Of a stretch of DNA of 64,000 nt, positions 18,299 to 27,320 are shown one piece after another (position 1 is the first letter of the stretch; the number at the start of each line of letters is the position of its first letter). The DNA is taken from positions 1 to 64,000 of the forward strand of contig NZ_JALPTB010000007.1 of NCBI RefSeq assembly GCF_023218075.1, in the 5' to 3' direction. Made by a program: the position numbers and the translations under genes. This DNA is from Rhodococcus sp. HM1. GTDB taxonomy: Bacteria; Actinomycetota; Actinomycetes; Mycobacteriales; Mycobacteriaceae. The notes beneath the pieces were generated by a model. The model was not told where the DNA came from. It worked only from the letters and a program-made list of their open reading frames with translations, and ran no database searches.

Positions 18299-19888
18299 TC
18301 AGATGGTGTGGTGTGCCTCGGTTTTCGACGCGTACTCGTGCGCCCAGCGGTAGTCGGGCTTGCCGCTGGGGGTGCGTTCCACGGTGTCGGACAACCAGAT
18401 CGAACGGGGAATCTTGTAGCCGGCGAGCGTGCTGCGGGCGTGCCGTTCGACATCGCCGACGTCGAATGCGCCGGCCTCGCGGGGACGGATCACCGCGGCG
18501 ACCCGCTGCCCCCACCGCTCGTCGGGCACCCCGATGACGATCGCGTCGTACACACCCGGATGCGCCTTGAGGACCGCCTCGACCTCCTCGGCGAACACCT
18601 TCTCGCCACCGGTGTTGACGACCATGTTGCCGCGGCCGAGCAGCGTGATCGTGCCGTCCCCCTCGGCGCGGGCACGGTCGCCGGTGACGACGACCCGCTC
18701 GCCGTCGATCACCTTGAAGACCTCGGCGGACTGCACCGGAGCGTTGTAGTACCCGGACGGCACATGGCCCTTCTTCGCGAGCCGGCCTTCTCCGCTGATG
18801 ACCGGACGACCGTCGTCGTCGACGACGAACGAGCCCCGGCCCGCACCGATCCGCGGGCCGCCGTCCTGCACGAGCCCCTTGGACGCGATGCCGATTCCAC
18901 TGAATCCGGTCTCCGAGGAGCCGACCGAATCGGAGATGAGCACCCCCGGAATCGCGTCGAACATCGCGTCCTTCACCGACTGCGAGAACAGTGCGGCACC
19001 GGAGGCCACCACACCGAGCCCGGTCGGGTCGTAGCCGCCGCCGACGAGCGCGTCGACGAGCGGGCGGCCCATCGCATCACCGGTGATGACCATGACCTGC
19101 GGCCGGTGCCGCTGCACGATCTCCCAGGAGCGGTGCCCGTCGAAATGGTGGTCGAGCAGCACCGTGTTGCCCGAGAACAGCGAATTGCACATGGTCATCA
19201 GGGCGGAAGTGTGGATGAGCGGCGGCAGCAACAGCCACCGGCCCGGTTCCGCGACGGAGGCTCCGAGCCGGGACTGGTGGTATTCGTCCGGGACAGGCTC
19301 ACCGCTGTAGAAGTCGGAGCCGCCGGCCAGCGCACGCCAGATGTCCTCCTGCCGCCACACCACGCCCTTGGGCCGGCCGGTGGTTCCTCCGGTGTAGACG
19401 ATGTACCGGTCGTCACCGGAGCGGGCACCGAAGCCGCGTTCGGGCGAGCTCGACGCGAGCGCGTCCTCGTACGAGGAAGTCTCCGCGGGCTCGTCGTCGA
19501 CGACGAGACTGTGCCGCAGTCTCGGTACCGACGGCAGCACGTCCTCGACGACCTGCGCGTAGGTCCGGTGGAACACGAGGGCGTCGAGATCGGCGTTGTC
19601 GTACAGGTATGCCAGTTCGTCGGACGTGTAGCGGTAGTTCACGGTGATGGGCACCGCCCGGATCTTGAATGCCGCGAAGACCGTTTCGACGGCCTCGATC
19701 GAGTTGTGCAGGTGGATGCCGATGTGGCTGCCCTCGCCGAACCCGGCGCCGATGAAGTGATGGGCGAGGCGGTTGGCACGGGCGTCGAGCTCCCGGAACG
19801 TGACCTGACGGTCGCCGACGATCAGCGCCACACGATCCGGCACCGCGTCGACGGCGTGTTCGAACAGGTCCGCGAAATTGTGGGCCAC
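18299..19888 (-). CDS. Acyl-CoA synthetase (FadD, steroid side-chain type)
   Basis: 529-residue ANL-family adenylating enzyme. The ATP motif is YTGGTTGRPKG. The later motifs are DSVGSSETG and GDRARAEGDGTITLLGRG, and the catalytic lysine lies in RTPSGKPDYRW. The sequence has the flavour of FadD17/FadD19, the CoA ligases for sterol side chains. It activates a carboxylic acid, probably a P450-oxidised isoprenoid side chain, to its CoA thioester. The start is GTG 19888 with AAAGGA upstream. It is on the minus strand 25 bases after the unassigned 421-residue gene and 62 before the GMC enzyme. Confidence 0.87.
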   Translation of the reverse strand: MAHNFADLFEHAVDAVPDRVALIVGDRQVTFRELDARANRLAHHFIGAGFGEGSHIGIHLHNSIEAVETVFAAFKIRAVPITVNYRYTSDELAYLYDNADLDALVFHRTYAQVVEDVLPSVPRLRHSLVVDDEPAETSSYEDALASSSPERGFGARSGDDRYIVYTGGTTGRPKGVVWRQEDIWRALAGGSDFYSGEPVPDEYHQSRLGASVAEPGRWLLLPPLIHTSALMTMCNSLFSGNTVLLDHHFDGHRSWEIVQRHRPQVMVITGDAMGRPLVDALVGGGYDPTGLGVVASGAALFSQSVKDAMFDAIPGVLISDSVGSSETGFSGIGIASKGLVQDGGPRIGAGRGSFVVDDDGRPVISGEGRLAKKGHVPSGYYNAPVQSAEVFKVIDGERVVVTGDRARAEGDGTITLLGRGNMVVNTGGEKVFAEEVEAVLKAHPGVYDAIVIGVPDERWGQRVAAVIRPREAGAFDVGDVERHARSTLAGYKIPRSIWLSDTVERTPSGKPDYRWAHEYASKTEAHHTI

Positions 19889-19913
19889 GCAGAGATCCTT
19901 TCGGGTCGCGCGC

Positions 19914-21179
19914 TCAGACCACAGTGAGCGGCAAGGGAATTCCTCGATCTGCAAAGACGAAGTTCGACCCCGTGCTGAACCGGGTGATCGCGACCTCACC
20001 ACATTCCTTCGCGGGCGTCGGCTCCACGATCACCTCGACGACGAGCGCATCGGCGTCCTCGGCGACGACCCGCACGCTGAAATGCGGATCCACCCCGCGC
20101 ACAAGGGCGTTCAGCGCTTCGAGGTGCTCGCCGTCGACGAGCGTCGGCCAGGCACCGTCGGTGTGCGCTCCCCCGCTGCGGCGGATGCTCAGTTCGAGCC
20201 GGTGCCCGTCGAACCGGATGTCGCGGTCGACGTACTGCCGCGGCGCGAACACCGGGTGCACCGTCAGCACCGTCGCCAGTCCCTCGAGGTCGGTGGGAAG
20301 GCCGAGCGCGTTCCCGATGCGTTCGGAGGTCAGCCCGGCGATGCCGGTGAGCTGCTTGCGGGCGATCGTCAGCGCCGAGTTTTCGTCGGTCCGTTTGCGC
20401 ACCCCGAGCAGGAATCCGAGCGTGAGCATGTGGTGCTGCAGGCACACCTCCTCGGCGATGCGCACGAGTGCGGAGTGGGAGAAGTCGCCGAAGCGCACGT
20501 CCGACAGCAGCGGCCCCGCGTAGTCGGCATTGCCGTCGTCGTCGGGGTCGATGGGACTCAGTTCCACCGCGACCGCGGCGGTCCGGCCGAGTGCCTCGGT
20601 GTGTGGTTCCACCGGCGGTGGCTCGTGCGACGGGTCGATGACGACGGTCCACGCGCAGTGCGGGTGCCGGTCCGCGGGCCGCCGCGGAGGCCGGTGGATC
20701 GGACGGACGTGCGCGTGCGGATTGGTGGCCAGGGCCGTGGCGTCGAAGGTGGGGTCCTCGATGTCGTGGCACATCGCGGTGACGTACTCGTCGCCGAGCG
20801 GCTCCACGTCCATCAGCGCACCGCAATGGTCGAGCCAGAACTCGCCGTGGTTGCGATCGTCCACGCGGTACCGGAAGTCCATGAACTGCGGCGGTGCCCC
20901 GATGTCGAATTGCATTCCCTTGAAGATCGTTTCGACGTCGTCGTTCTCGAAACGCAGCGCCCGCTGCATGCGCTTGGTGTACCAGGGGCTCGACGCCTGC
21001 CACTCCTCGATCGCAACCTCGGCCATGCCGTCGCGGCCGAACGCCGAGATCAGGTGCGCCATCCCGGATCTGTCTATGAGCTGCCCGCACAGCAGCAGCT
21101 CCGGGACGAGCACCGCCAGATCGCGGCGGGACAGCGCCGCGAACGACGATCCGGTAACCCGGTCCCCCGCGCTCACCAC
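19914..21179 (-). CDS. Unassigned cluster protein (about 421 aa)
   Basis: I do not recognise this family. The protein is soluble-looking, with no signal peptide or membrane segment. The first half is rich in His and Trp (EEWQASSPWYTKRMQRAL; WLDHCGALMDVEPLGDE; MCHDIEDPTFDA). A histidine-rich stretch follows (ATNPHAHVRPIHRPPRR), and the second half is of mixed alpha/beta character. The start is GTG at 21179 or 21176; the second overlaps the upstream stop as GTGA, showing tight coupling to the NTF2-like gene. Its place between the NTF2-like protein and FadD says it belongs to the same pathway. It could be an enzyme or a substrate-binding partner. Confidence 0.75.
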   Translation of the reverse strand: MVSAGDRVTGSSFAALSRRDLAVLVPELLLCGQLIDRSGMAHLISAFGRDGMAEVAIEEWQASSPWYTKRMQRALRFENDDVETIFKGMQFDIGAPPQFMDFRYRVDDRNHGEFWLDHCGALMDVEPLGDEYVTAMCHDIEDPTFDATALATNPHAHVRPIHRPPRRPADRHPHCAWTVVIDPSHEPPPVEPHTEALGRTAAVAVELSPIDPDDDGNADYAGPLLSDVRFGDFSHSALVRIAEEVCLQHHMLTLGFLLGVRKRTDENSALTIARKQLTGIAGLTSERIGNALGLPTDLEGLATVLTVHPVFAPRQYVDRDIRFDGHRLELSIRRSGGAHTDGAWPTLVDGEHLEALNALVRGVDPHFSVRVVAEDADALVVEVIVEPTPAKECGEVAITRFSTGSNFVFADRGIPLPLTVV

Positions 21180-21724
21180 AGCGGTACCGGGGACTTCCCC
21201 ACCGGATACCAGCCCGGCAGCTTCTCACCGGACATCGACCGCTCGATGCGCCTGTTCATGCCGTCGGACAGCGCTCCGGCGGTGATCATCTCGAGGAACA
21301 GGTGCGAGACGTTCCCGAAGTCGAAGAAGTCCCGCTGCCAGGACCACTGGAAGTTGCCGCCGTAGCGGAACCAGCTGCCGCCGATGCCCTGCACGGTGTA
21401 GTGCGAGCCGTCCTCGCGGGTGGCGTCGGAGATCTGCTTCCAGAAGCCGATCACGTCGCCGGTGCGTTCGTCGACGACGAACTGCTGGTAGGGGTACTCC
21501 CAGCCTTCGAGGCCGTCCATCTCCTGGCCGAGGGCCAGCTCACGGATCTCCTCGCGACCGACGGCCATGAACTCTTCCTTCGGGCCGTAGTTCCAGCCGT
21601 AGGTGGCGTCCTCGGTGTACATGTCGGCCAACGGTTTCCAGTCTCCGTCGGCCTCGGCTCGCTTGTTGGCATCGATCCAGCGCTGGATCATCTCGTCCAG
21701 CTCGGCACGATCGAACGGGGCCAT
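21173..21724 (-). CDS. SnoaL / NTF2-like protein
   Basis: 183 residues with the short alpha+beta cone fold of the SnoaL/NTF2 family (FDRAELDEMIQRWIDANKRA helix, then YTEDATYGWNYGPKEEF). Members include limonene epoxide hydrolase, ketosteroid isomerase and scytalone dehydratase. Here it may isomerise, dehydrate or hydrolyse an oxidised terpenoid or steroid intermediate. ATG 21724 has a strong GGAGG. Its stop overlaps the next gene's GTG; the ferredoxin stop lies 28 bases upstream. Confidence 0.8.
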   Translation of the reverse strand: MAPFDRAELDEMIQRWIDANKRAEADGDWKPLADMYTEDATYGWNYGPKEEFMAVGREEIRELALGQEMDGLEGWEYPYQQFVVDERTGDVIGFWKQISDATREDGSHYTVQGIGGSWFRYGGNFQWSWQRDFFDFGNVSHLFLEMITAGALSDGMNRRIERSMSGEKLPGWYPVGKSPVPLW

Positions 21725-21752
21725 GGTGCCTCCTGTTGTCGGTCTTCTGTTG

Positions 21753-21974
21753 TCAGTCGTCTGCTGTCGTCGCCTGTGGTCGGTCTTCGAGGATGCTCAG
21801 GGCTCGGGTGGGGCAGTACTTGACGGCTGCTTCGACATCGGCGCGCAGCGATTCCGGGACGGTGTCCATGAGGATCTCCACCGTTCCGTGCTTCGCGACC
21901 GCGAACACGTCCGGGGCCTCCATCGAACACATGGCGTGTCCCTGGCAGAGATCGAGATCCGCTTCGACCTTCAC
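21753..21974 (-). CDS. 3Fe-4S ferredoxin, redox partner of CYP51
   Basis: 73 residues. CQGHAMC followed by a distant CPTRAL gives CxxHxxC...CP, the cluster pattern of single 3Fe-4S P450 ferredoxins with histidine in the second position. It passes electrons to the adjacent P450, as Rv0763c does for CYP51 in M. tuberculosis. GTG 21974 comes 7 bases after the cyp51 stop, and GTGAGGA lies just upstream. Too short to be a listed ORF of its own, but unambiguous by motif and position. Confidence 0.92.
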   Translation of the reverse strand: MKVEADLDLCQGHAMCSMEAPDVFAVAKHGTVEILMDTVPESLRADVEAAVKYCPTRALSILEDRPQATTADD

Positions 21975-21981
21975 GGTGTCC

Positions 21982-23343
21982 TCACTTCCGGGCGCGACGG
22001 CGGTACCGCACCGCGCACGGCTGCGCGAGTTGCACCACCATCTTGGAATGATCGTTGTGGTACGAGTCGGCGGGCTGGGACATCTCGAATTCGAAGTCGC
22101 GCAGCAGGATCGAGAAGATCGCCTTGAGCTGCATGAGCGCGAACGCGGCGCCCACGCACCGGTGGCGGCCGGCGCCGAACGGAATCCACGTCCAGCGGTT
22201 GACGATGTCCTCCTGATTCGGGTCGATGTAGCGGCCCGGATCGAAGGTGTCGGGGTTCGGGAAGTCCTCGGGGATCCGGTTGGAGATCGCCGGGGTCGCG
22301 CCGACGAGGTCGCCGTCGGAGATGCGGTACCCGCCGACCTCGTAGTCGCCGCGGGCGACGCGCAGCAGCAGGATGAGCGGCGGGTGCAGCCGCAGTGTCT
22401 CCTTGAGCACCGCCTCCAGGACCGGGATCTGGCGCAGCGCATGGAAACTCACATCTGCGCCGTCGGCGTAGAGGGTGTCGAGTTCGTCGGTGACCTTCTC
22501 CAGGTACTCGGGGTTGCGCAGCAGTTCGATGAGCGCCCACGCCGCGGTGCCGGACGTGGTGTGGTGCCCGGCGAACATCATCGAGATGAAGATGCCGGTG
22601 ACTTCGTCCGCGCTGAACCGCTCGGTGCCGTCCTCGTTCTTGATCGAGACGAGCACGTCGAGCAGGTCGCGATCCTCCTTGCCCTGCGGCGGATTCGCGA
22701 TGCGGCCGTTCATGATCTCCTGGACGAGCGCGACCAGGCCTTCGCGGGCTTCGTCGCGGCGCCGGAAGCTCTCGATCGGCGCGTACGGGTCGACGAAGGC
22801 CAGAGCGTCCGTACCTTTTTCGAGGTCGTGATAGAGGTGCGCGAAGCGGTCGTCGAGTTCGTCGCGGAACTTCTTGCCGATCAGACAGGCCGACGAGGTG
22901 TAGATGGTCAGCTCGGCGAAGAACTCGAGCAGGTCGATCTCGCCCTCGTCGCCCCAGCCGGCGATCACGTCCTGGACCTCACGGTCGATGGTGGCGGCGT
23001 GACCCTTCATCTGCTCGCCGCGCAGCGCCGTGTTGTGCAGCATCTCCTTGCGCCGCTCCGGGCTGGCGTCGAAGACGACACCCTCACCGAAGACGGGCTT
23101 CATGAACGGGTAGGCGGCCTGCTGGTCGAGTTCCTCGTCGGCGGCGCGGAAGAAGAACTCGTTGGCCTCGGCCCCCGAGAGCAGCACGACCTTCTTGTCG
23201 GCGAGCTGGAAGACGCCGACGTCCCCGCACTCCTCGCGGACTCGCTTCATCAGCGCGATGGGGTCGGTGCGCAGTTCCTCGAGGTGGCCGTGCTCGTGTT
23301 CGCCGCCGGAGACGCGGAGCGGAGCCGTCGCAGTACCGGTCAT
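21982..23343 (-). CDS. cyp51: Cytochrome P450 CYP51, sterol 14-alpha-demethylase family
   Basis: 453 residues, closely resembling M. tuberculosis CYP51 (Rv0764c) along its length. Examples are VSGGEHEHGHLEE at the start, SPERRKEMLHN, the I-helix MFAGHHTTSG, the ExxR region KETLRLHPP, and the heme loop FGAGRHRCVGAAFA with the Cys thiolate near residue 395. CYP51 removes the 14-alpha methyl of sterol precursors such as lanosterol and obtusifoliol. Bacteria with it usually lack sterol synthesis, so the natural substrate here is unclear. It is followed at once by its ferredoxin and preceded by an SDR and a CYP123-like P450, as in M. tuberculosis. Confidence 0.95.
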   Translation of the reverse strand: MTGTATAPLRVSGGEHEHGHLEELRTDPIALMKRVREECGDVGVFQLADKKVVLLSGAEANEFFFRAADEELDQQAAYPFMKPVFGEGVVFDASPERRKEMLHNTALRGEQMKGHAATIDREVQDVIAGWGDEGEIDLLEFFAELTIYTSSACLIGKKFRDELDDRFAHLYHDLEKGTDALAFVDPYAPIESFRRRDEAREGLVALVQEIMNGRIANPPQGKEDRDLLDVLVSIKNEDGTERFSADEVTGIFISMMFAGHHTTSGTAAWALIELLRNPEYLEKVTDELDTLYADGADVSFHALRQIPVLEAVLKETLRLHPPLILLLRVARGDYEVGGYRISDGDLVGATPAISNRIPEDFPNPDTFDPGRYIDPNQEDIVNRWTWIPFGAGRHRCVGAAFALMQLKAIFSILLRDFEFEMSQPADSYHNDHSKMVVQLAQPCAVRYRRRARK

Positions 23344-24137
23344 GACTGGGCCTTCCGTTCGTTCTTCCGCAGGGGAGCTTCGGGCTGGACCTCGACGAGC
23401 ACGATGTGGGCGCCGCGGGGCACGGAAACCACCGACACCACGGCGTCGGCGATGTCGGAGGCCCGCAGGAAGTAGGGGTGACGCGCCAGACCCCAGTGGA
23501 TCCAGTCCTCGAGCAGTGGTCCGACGACCTCTTCCGGCTGGTCCATGCCGGCCGCGGTCTGGGTCGGGCCCGGGCGCACCGTCGAAGCGCGCACACCGGT
23601 GCCTTCGAGTTCCATCCGCATCTGCCGCACCATGGCTTCGAGGCCGGTCTTCGCCCCGACGTAGGCGCCGGTGCGGGGCCGGGCGTCGACCGCGCAGTCG
23701 GAGCCGATGACCACGAAGTCACCGCGGGCACGGTCGATCATCCCCGGCACGACCCGGTGGGCGAGACGCTGGGTGCCGCCGAGATGGACGTCGACCTGGA
23801 ATTCGAAACGGTCCGGGTCCATTTCGTGCACGAGCGAGAAGTCCATGTCGCCGGCACCGGAGACCACGATCTCGGTCGGACCGTGCGCGGCCTCCGCGGC
23901 GGTGACGAAGGCGTCGACGGATTCGGTGGAGGACACGTCGAGGAAGTGCGCGATCGCTTCTCCGCCTTCGGCGCGGATCTTCTCGGCGATGGCCTCGCAC
24001 TCGTCGACGCGGCGGGCGCCGAGCGCGACCGGATGCCCGAGTTCGGCGAGGGCGTACGCGGTGGCGGTGCCGATTCCGGAGGAGGCGCCACTGACGATCG
24101 CGGGGCGGCGCGCCGGGTGGGGTTCGAATCTAGGCAT
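23340..24137 (-). CDS. SDR-family oxidoreductase (Rv0765c-like)
   Basis: 265 residues of the classical short-chain dehydrogenase family. The cofactor loop is SGASSGIGTATAYAL near residue 18, and the Tyr-x3-Lys catalytic pair is in AYVGAKTGLE. It probably interconverts a hydroxyl and keto group on the cluster substrate with NAD(P)H. ATG 24137 overlaps the CYP123-like stop by 8 bases, and the stop overlaps the cyp51 start by 4. The same gene sits between CYP51 and CYP123 in M. tuberculosis. Confidence 0.88.
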   Translation of the reverse strand: MPRFEPHPARRPAIVSGASSGIGTATAYALAELGHPVALGARRVDECEAIAEKIRAEGGEAIAHFLDVSSTESVDAFVTAAEAAHGPTEIVVSGAGDMDFSLVHEMDPDRFEFQVDVHLGGTQRLAHRVVPGMIDRARGDFVVIGSDCAVDARPRTGAYVGAKTGLEAMVRQMRMELEGTGVRASTVRPGPTQTAAGMDQPEEVVGPLLEDWIHWGLARHPYFLRASDIADAVVSVVSVPRGAHIVLVEVQPEAPLRKNERKAQS

Positions 24138-25356
24138 GGCGGCGGGTCACTTTCAGGGGCAGTGCGGCGAAGCCCCGGACGTTGGTGGAGTGGACTCGTT
24201 CACAGCGGTCGAAATCGACGTCGTAGTCGGCGACGTGGCGGGCGAACTGCTCGAGCGCGATGTTCGCTTCCAACCGGGCCAGGTGAGCACCGAGGCAGAA
24301 GTGCACTCCCCCACCGAAACTCGCGAGCTTGTTCGTGCTGTCGCGGCCGATGCGGTATTCGTCGGCGTCCTCGAAGACCTCGGAGTCGCGGTTCGCGGAT
24401 CCGATGAGCAGCAGCACCTTGTCGCCCTCGCGGATGGTGCCGCCGTGCACGTCGATGTCAGCGGCGGCGGTGCGCGCGACGATCTGGCTCGAGGTGTCGT
24501 AACGCAGCGTTTCCTCGGTCCATTCGGGGGCGCGTTCCGGGTCGCGCAGCACCCGCGCCGCCTCGTCCTTGTCGACCGCGCCCCAGTACAGGGCGTTGCC
24601 GAGCAGTTTGGTGGTGGTTTCGTTGCCGGCGACGACCATCAGGAACATGAACCCGATGATCTCGTCGTCGGTGAGCCGGTCGCCGTCGATCTCCGCGTCG
24701 AGCAGCGCCGAGGTGAGGTCCTCGGTGCGGCGGGTACGACGTTCGGTGAGCATGTCGGCGTAGTAACCGACGAGGTGGAGCGAGGCCTCCATCGCGGCCA
24801 CGGGGACGTCGAGCACGCCCTCCTCGCGGTGCACGACGAGGTCGGCCAGGCGGCGGATCTCGGCGCGGTCCTGCCGGGGAACGCCCAGGAGTTCGGAGAT
24901 CACGTCCATCGGCAGCTTGCCGGCGAACTCGGCGATCCAGTCGAATTCGCCTGTCTCCACGGCAGGTTCGAGATATCCCAGGGTGAGCTCGAGGATGCGC
25001 TCCTGCATGTCGGCGACGCGGCGGGGCGTGAAGCCCTTGGAGACGAGCTGACGCATCCGCATGTGCCGCGGATCGTCCATCGCCAGGAAGGACATCACCT
25101 TGTGCGCGTGCGGCCCGTAGGCGGACGGATCGAGCGAAACACCGTTGGCGCTCGACAGTCTCGTGTTGTCGCGAAATCCGGCGACGACGTCCGCGTGGCG
25201 CGACAGGGCCCAGAAGCCGAGGTCGTCGTTGCGGTAGAGCGGCGCCTCCGCACGCAGCCGACGGTAGGTCGGGTACGGGTCTTCGTGGAAGCCGTAATCG
25301 TAGGGGTCGAACAGCAACGGCCCGAACAGTGACGTGTCGAGCGAGGCCTGAGTCAT
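24130..25356 (-). CDS. Cytochrome P450, CYP123-like
   Basis: 408 residues. The oxygen-binding I-helix is VVAGNETTTK (about 237-246), ExxR is in EETLRYD, and the heme loop is FGGGVHFCLGAHLAR (Cys near residue 353). By position it corresponds to CYP123 (Rv0766c). The substrate is unknown; a hydroxylation of a steroid or terpenoid is inferred. ATG 25356 is 2 bases past the TetR stop, so the regulator and P450 are on one transcript. Confidence 0.88.
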   Translation of the reverse strand: MTQASLDTSLFGPLLFDPYDYGFHEDPYPTYRRLRAEAPLYRNDDLGFWALSRHADVVAGFRDNTRLSSANGVSLDPSAYGPHAHKVMSFLAMDDPRHMRMRQLVSKGFTPRRVADMQERILELTLGYLEPAVETGEFDWIAEFAGKLPMDVISELLGVPRQDRAEIRRLADLVVHREEGVLDVPVAAMEASLHLVGYYADMLTERRTRRTEDLTSALLDAEIDGDRLTDDEIIGFMFLMVVAGNETTTKLLGNALYWGAVDKDEAARVLRDPERAPEWTEETLRYDTSSQIVARTAAADIDVHGGTIREGDKVLLLIGSANRDSEVFEDADEYRIGRDSTNKLASFGGGVHFCLGAHLARLEANIALEQFARHVADYDVDFDRCERVHSTNVRGFAALPLKVTRRHA

Positions 25357-25358
25357 TG

Positions 25359-25943
25359 CTACTCCAATAGAAGTCTGGCGGAGGTTTCCAACCGATCGGC
25401 GAGCTTCGCGTAGGTGCCGTAACCCATTCCGGCGCGGACGAGCGCACCCGCGTACAGCAGTTCGAGGGCTTCGAGGACATTCGGGTCGCCGTCCAGCCCC
25501 AGGGCGGCCGACAGCCGCTCCCGGATGTCGAGGCCGATGCGGCCGCGCAGGTGTTCGACGTCGGGGTCGCGGCCGAGCAGTGCGCTGGTCACGGCCCCGG
25601 CGAGTTCGGGTTCGTCGTCCATGAGCATTGCGATGTTGCGCAGCACGGCGCACACCCGGTCGGCGGTGCTGCCGACGATGTCGGCGGGGTCGGGTGTGGC
25701 GGCGAGCCGGCGCCAGAACACCTCGGCGACGAGGTGTTCCTTGGACGAGAAGTAGGTGTAGGCGGTGGCGGGTGCGACCCCGGCCCTCGAGGCGACGGTG
25801 CGCACGGTCAGACCTGCGAATCCCTCCTCCCGGAGCACCTCGACCGCGGCGCGGGTGAGGCGGTCCACGGTGTCTGCCTGCTTCTCGGTGAGACGCCGGC
25901 GGGTGGATTCGAGATTCACATTTCTGGACACGTGTCTGGACAT
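25359..25943 (-). CDS. TetR-family regulator of the CYP51 operon
   Basis: 194 residues. The N-terminal helix-turn-helix is FAGLTVRTVASRAGV then ATAYTYFSSKEHL; the ligand domain has no recognisable specificity. It matches Rv0767c by position, directly upstream of the CYP123-like gene. ATG 25943 is chosen, but GTG 25931 and GTG 25919 are possible. The first codons coincide with a perfect-core palindrome (25923-25941) that recurs in front of the aldehyde dehydrogenase operon, strongly suggesting autoregulation and control of both arms of the cluster. Confidence 0.85.
   Translation of the reverse strand: MSRHVSRNVNLESTRRRLTEKQADTVDRLTRAAVEVLREEGFAGLTVRTVASRAGVAPATAYTYFSSKEHLVAEVFWRRLAATPDPADIVGSTADRVCAVLRNIAMLMDDEPELAGAVTSALLGRDPDVEHLRGRIGLDIRERLSAALGLDGDPNVLEALELLYAGALVRAGMGYGTYAKLADRLETSARLLLE
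25923..25941. promoter_or_regulatory. TetR operator, copy 1
   Basis: On the minus strand this reads GTCCAGACACGTGTCCAGA: a 10-bp perfect palindrome, GACACGTGTC, inside a direct repeat of GTCCAGA. It overlaps the TetR start codon. An 18/19-identical copy is at 28831. Confidence 0.8.
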
Positions 25944-25995
25944 TACTACGGCAACCTCGCCGCGGCAATGCCCGATCAGGGCCGTATGCACGAAA

Positions 25996-27222
25996 TCAGT
26001 CCTGCCGCGGGTGGATACGCACCGGCATCGCCTTGACACCGTTGACGAAGTTCGAGCGCAGTCGCCGCGCCGGTCCGGCCGGCTCGACGCGGTCGAGGCG
26101 CCGCGCGAGCGTCTCGAACATCACCTTCAGTTCGAGCCTGGCCAGATGTGCTCCGAGGCAGAAGTGCACGCCGGTACCGCCGAACGCGACGTGCGGATTG
26201 TGCTCACGTCCGATGTCGAAGCGGTGCGGTTCCTCGAAGACGTCGCCGTCCCGGTTCGCGGCCGGGTAGTACAGGACGACCTTGTCCCCGCGATCCACGG
26301 ACTGCTCCCCGATCGTCGCCGGGCAGGTGGGGGTGCGGCGGAAGCCGATCACCGGGCTCACCCAGCGCAGGATCTCCTCGACCGCGCTCGGGACGAGTCC
26401 GGGATCGTGCTGCAGTCGCCGCCACTGGTCGGGATGGTCCATGAACGCCTGCATGCCGCCGGTGATCGCGTTGCGCGTGGTCTCGTTTCCCGCGATGACG
26501 AGCAGCACGAAGAACATGCAGAACTCCATCTCGGTGAGCGTGTCCCCGTGCTCGTCCGGCCGGACCAGCGCGGACACGATGTCGTCCCGCGGCTCGGCCC
26601 GACGCCGGGCGGCGATCTCGTTGGCGTACAGGAAGATCTCGGCGGCGGCGAGTTCGCCGTCCGCCTGGGTGCTGCCGTACTCGGGATCGTCCCAGCCGAT
26701 CATCCGGTTGGACCAGTCGTACAGCTTGTCCACATCCTCGGCGGGTGCGCCGAGCAGCGCCGCGATCACCTCGAGCGGCAGCGGCGCGGAGACGAGCGGC
26801 ACGAAGTCCACGACCGCGCCGTCGCGGCCGGCCTCGATCAGCTCGTCGACGGTGCGTTCGCAGATGTCGCGAATACGCCCTTCGAGCTGCTTGACGACCC
26901 GCGGGGTGAATCCGCGGCTCACGAGCTGGCGGAGCCGGGTGTGCTCGGGCGCATCGAGATTGATGAGCATAGCGGCCTGTTTGAGCCGGGTCTCGTCGTC
27001 GAACTCGTCGATCTGCGTGGTACCGAGCGCGGAGGAGAAGGTGGCGCTGTCGCGGGAGACCGCCGTGACGTCGGCGTGCCGGGTGAGCGCCCAGTAGCCG
27101 GGACCGTCGTCCTCCGGCTGCCAGTACACAGGACATCGCCGGCGGATGTCGTCGAACGCGTCGTGCGGCATTTCCTTCTCGTAGACGTCCGGGTTCTTGA
27201 GATCGGTGCGTGACGCCGTCAT
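25996..27222 (-). CDS. Cytochrome P450 (third of the cluster)
   Basis: 408 residues. The I-helix is VIAGNETTRN, ExxR is in EEILRWV, and the heme loop is FGGTGVHFCLGAHLAR. The N-terminal half (DAPEHTRLRQLVSRGFTPRVV) is typical of actinobacterial sterol and terpenoid P450s such as the CYP124/125/142 group, but I do not assign a number. ATG 27222 is used. The gene is divergent from a second TetR, with an inverted repeat between them, and lies 52 bases upstream of the operon's own TetR. It has no counterpart in the short M. tuberculosis CYP51 operon. Confidence 0.88.
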   Translation of the reverse strand: MTASRTDLKNPDVYEKEMPHDAFDDIRRRCPVYWQPEDDGPGYWALTRHADVTAVSRDSATFSSALGTTQIDEFDDETRLKQAAMLINLDAPEHTRLRQLVSRGFTPRVVKQLEGRIRDICERTVDELIEAGRDGAVVDFVPLVSAPLPLEVIAALLGAPAEDVDKLYDWSNRMIGWDDPEYGSTQADGELAAAEIFLYANEIAARRRAEPRDDIVSALVRPDEHGDTLTEMEFCMFFVLLVIAGNETTRNAITGGMQAFMDHPDQWRRLQHDPGLVPSAVEEILRWVSPVIGFRRTPTCPATIGEQSVDRGDKVVLYYPAANRDGDVFEEPHRFDIGREHNPHVAFGGTGVHFCLGAHLARLELKVMFETLARRLDRVEPAGPARRLRSNFVNGVKAMPVRIHPRQD

Positions 27223-27253
27223 GGGGGGTTACCTCGGGTGTCGTGGAAGCAAG

Positions 27254-27293
27254 AAACGAATGGCTCTTGTTTACAAACTACTCACATTCGTTT
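27254..27293. promoter_or_regulatory. Divergent operator, inverted repeat
   Basis: AAACGAATG (27254-27262) and CATTCGTTT (27285-27293) are perfect 9-bp arms with a 22-base spacer that itself holds TTGTTTACAA. It sits between the P450 and the divergent TetR, a normal place for autoregulation by that TetR. Confidence 0.65.
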
Positions 27294-27308
27294 GGAATGG
27301 AAGACCCC

Positions 27309-27320
27309 TAAGATCGCTTT
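27309..27320 (+). promoter_or_regulatory. Promoter -10 for a leaderless TetR transcript
   Basis: TAAGAT (27309-27314) lies 6 bases before the ATG at 27321. Transcription would then begin at the start codon, giving a leaderless mRNA, which is common in actinobacteria. Confidence 0.5.

Noticed and set aside
18237-18515. 5' extension of the GMC oxidoreductase frame
   Set aside because: The Tat signal and ribosome-binding site mark GTG 18236 as the start; the extension overlaps fadD.
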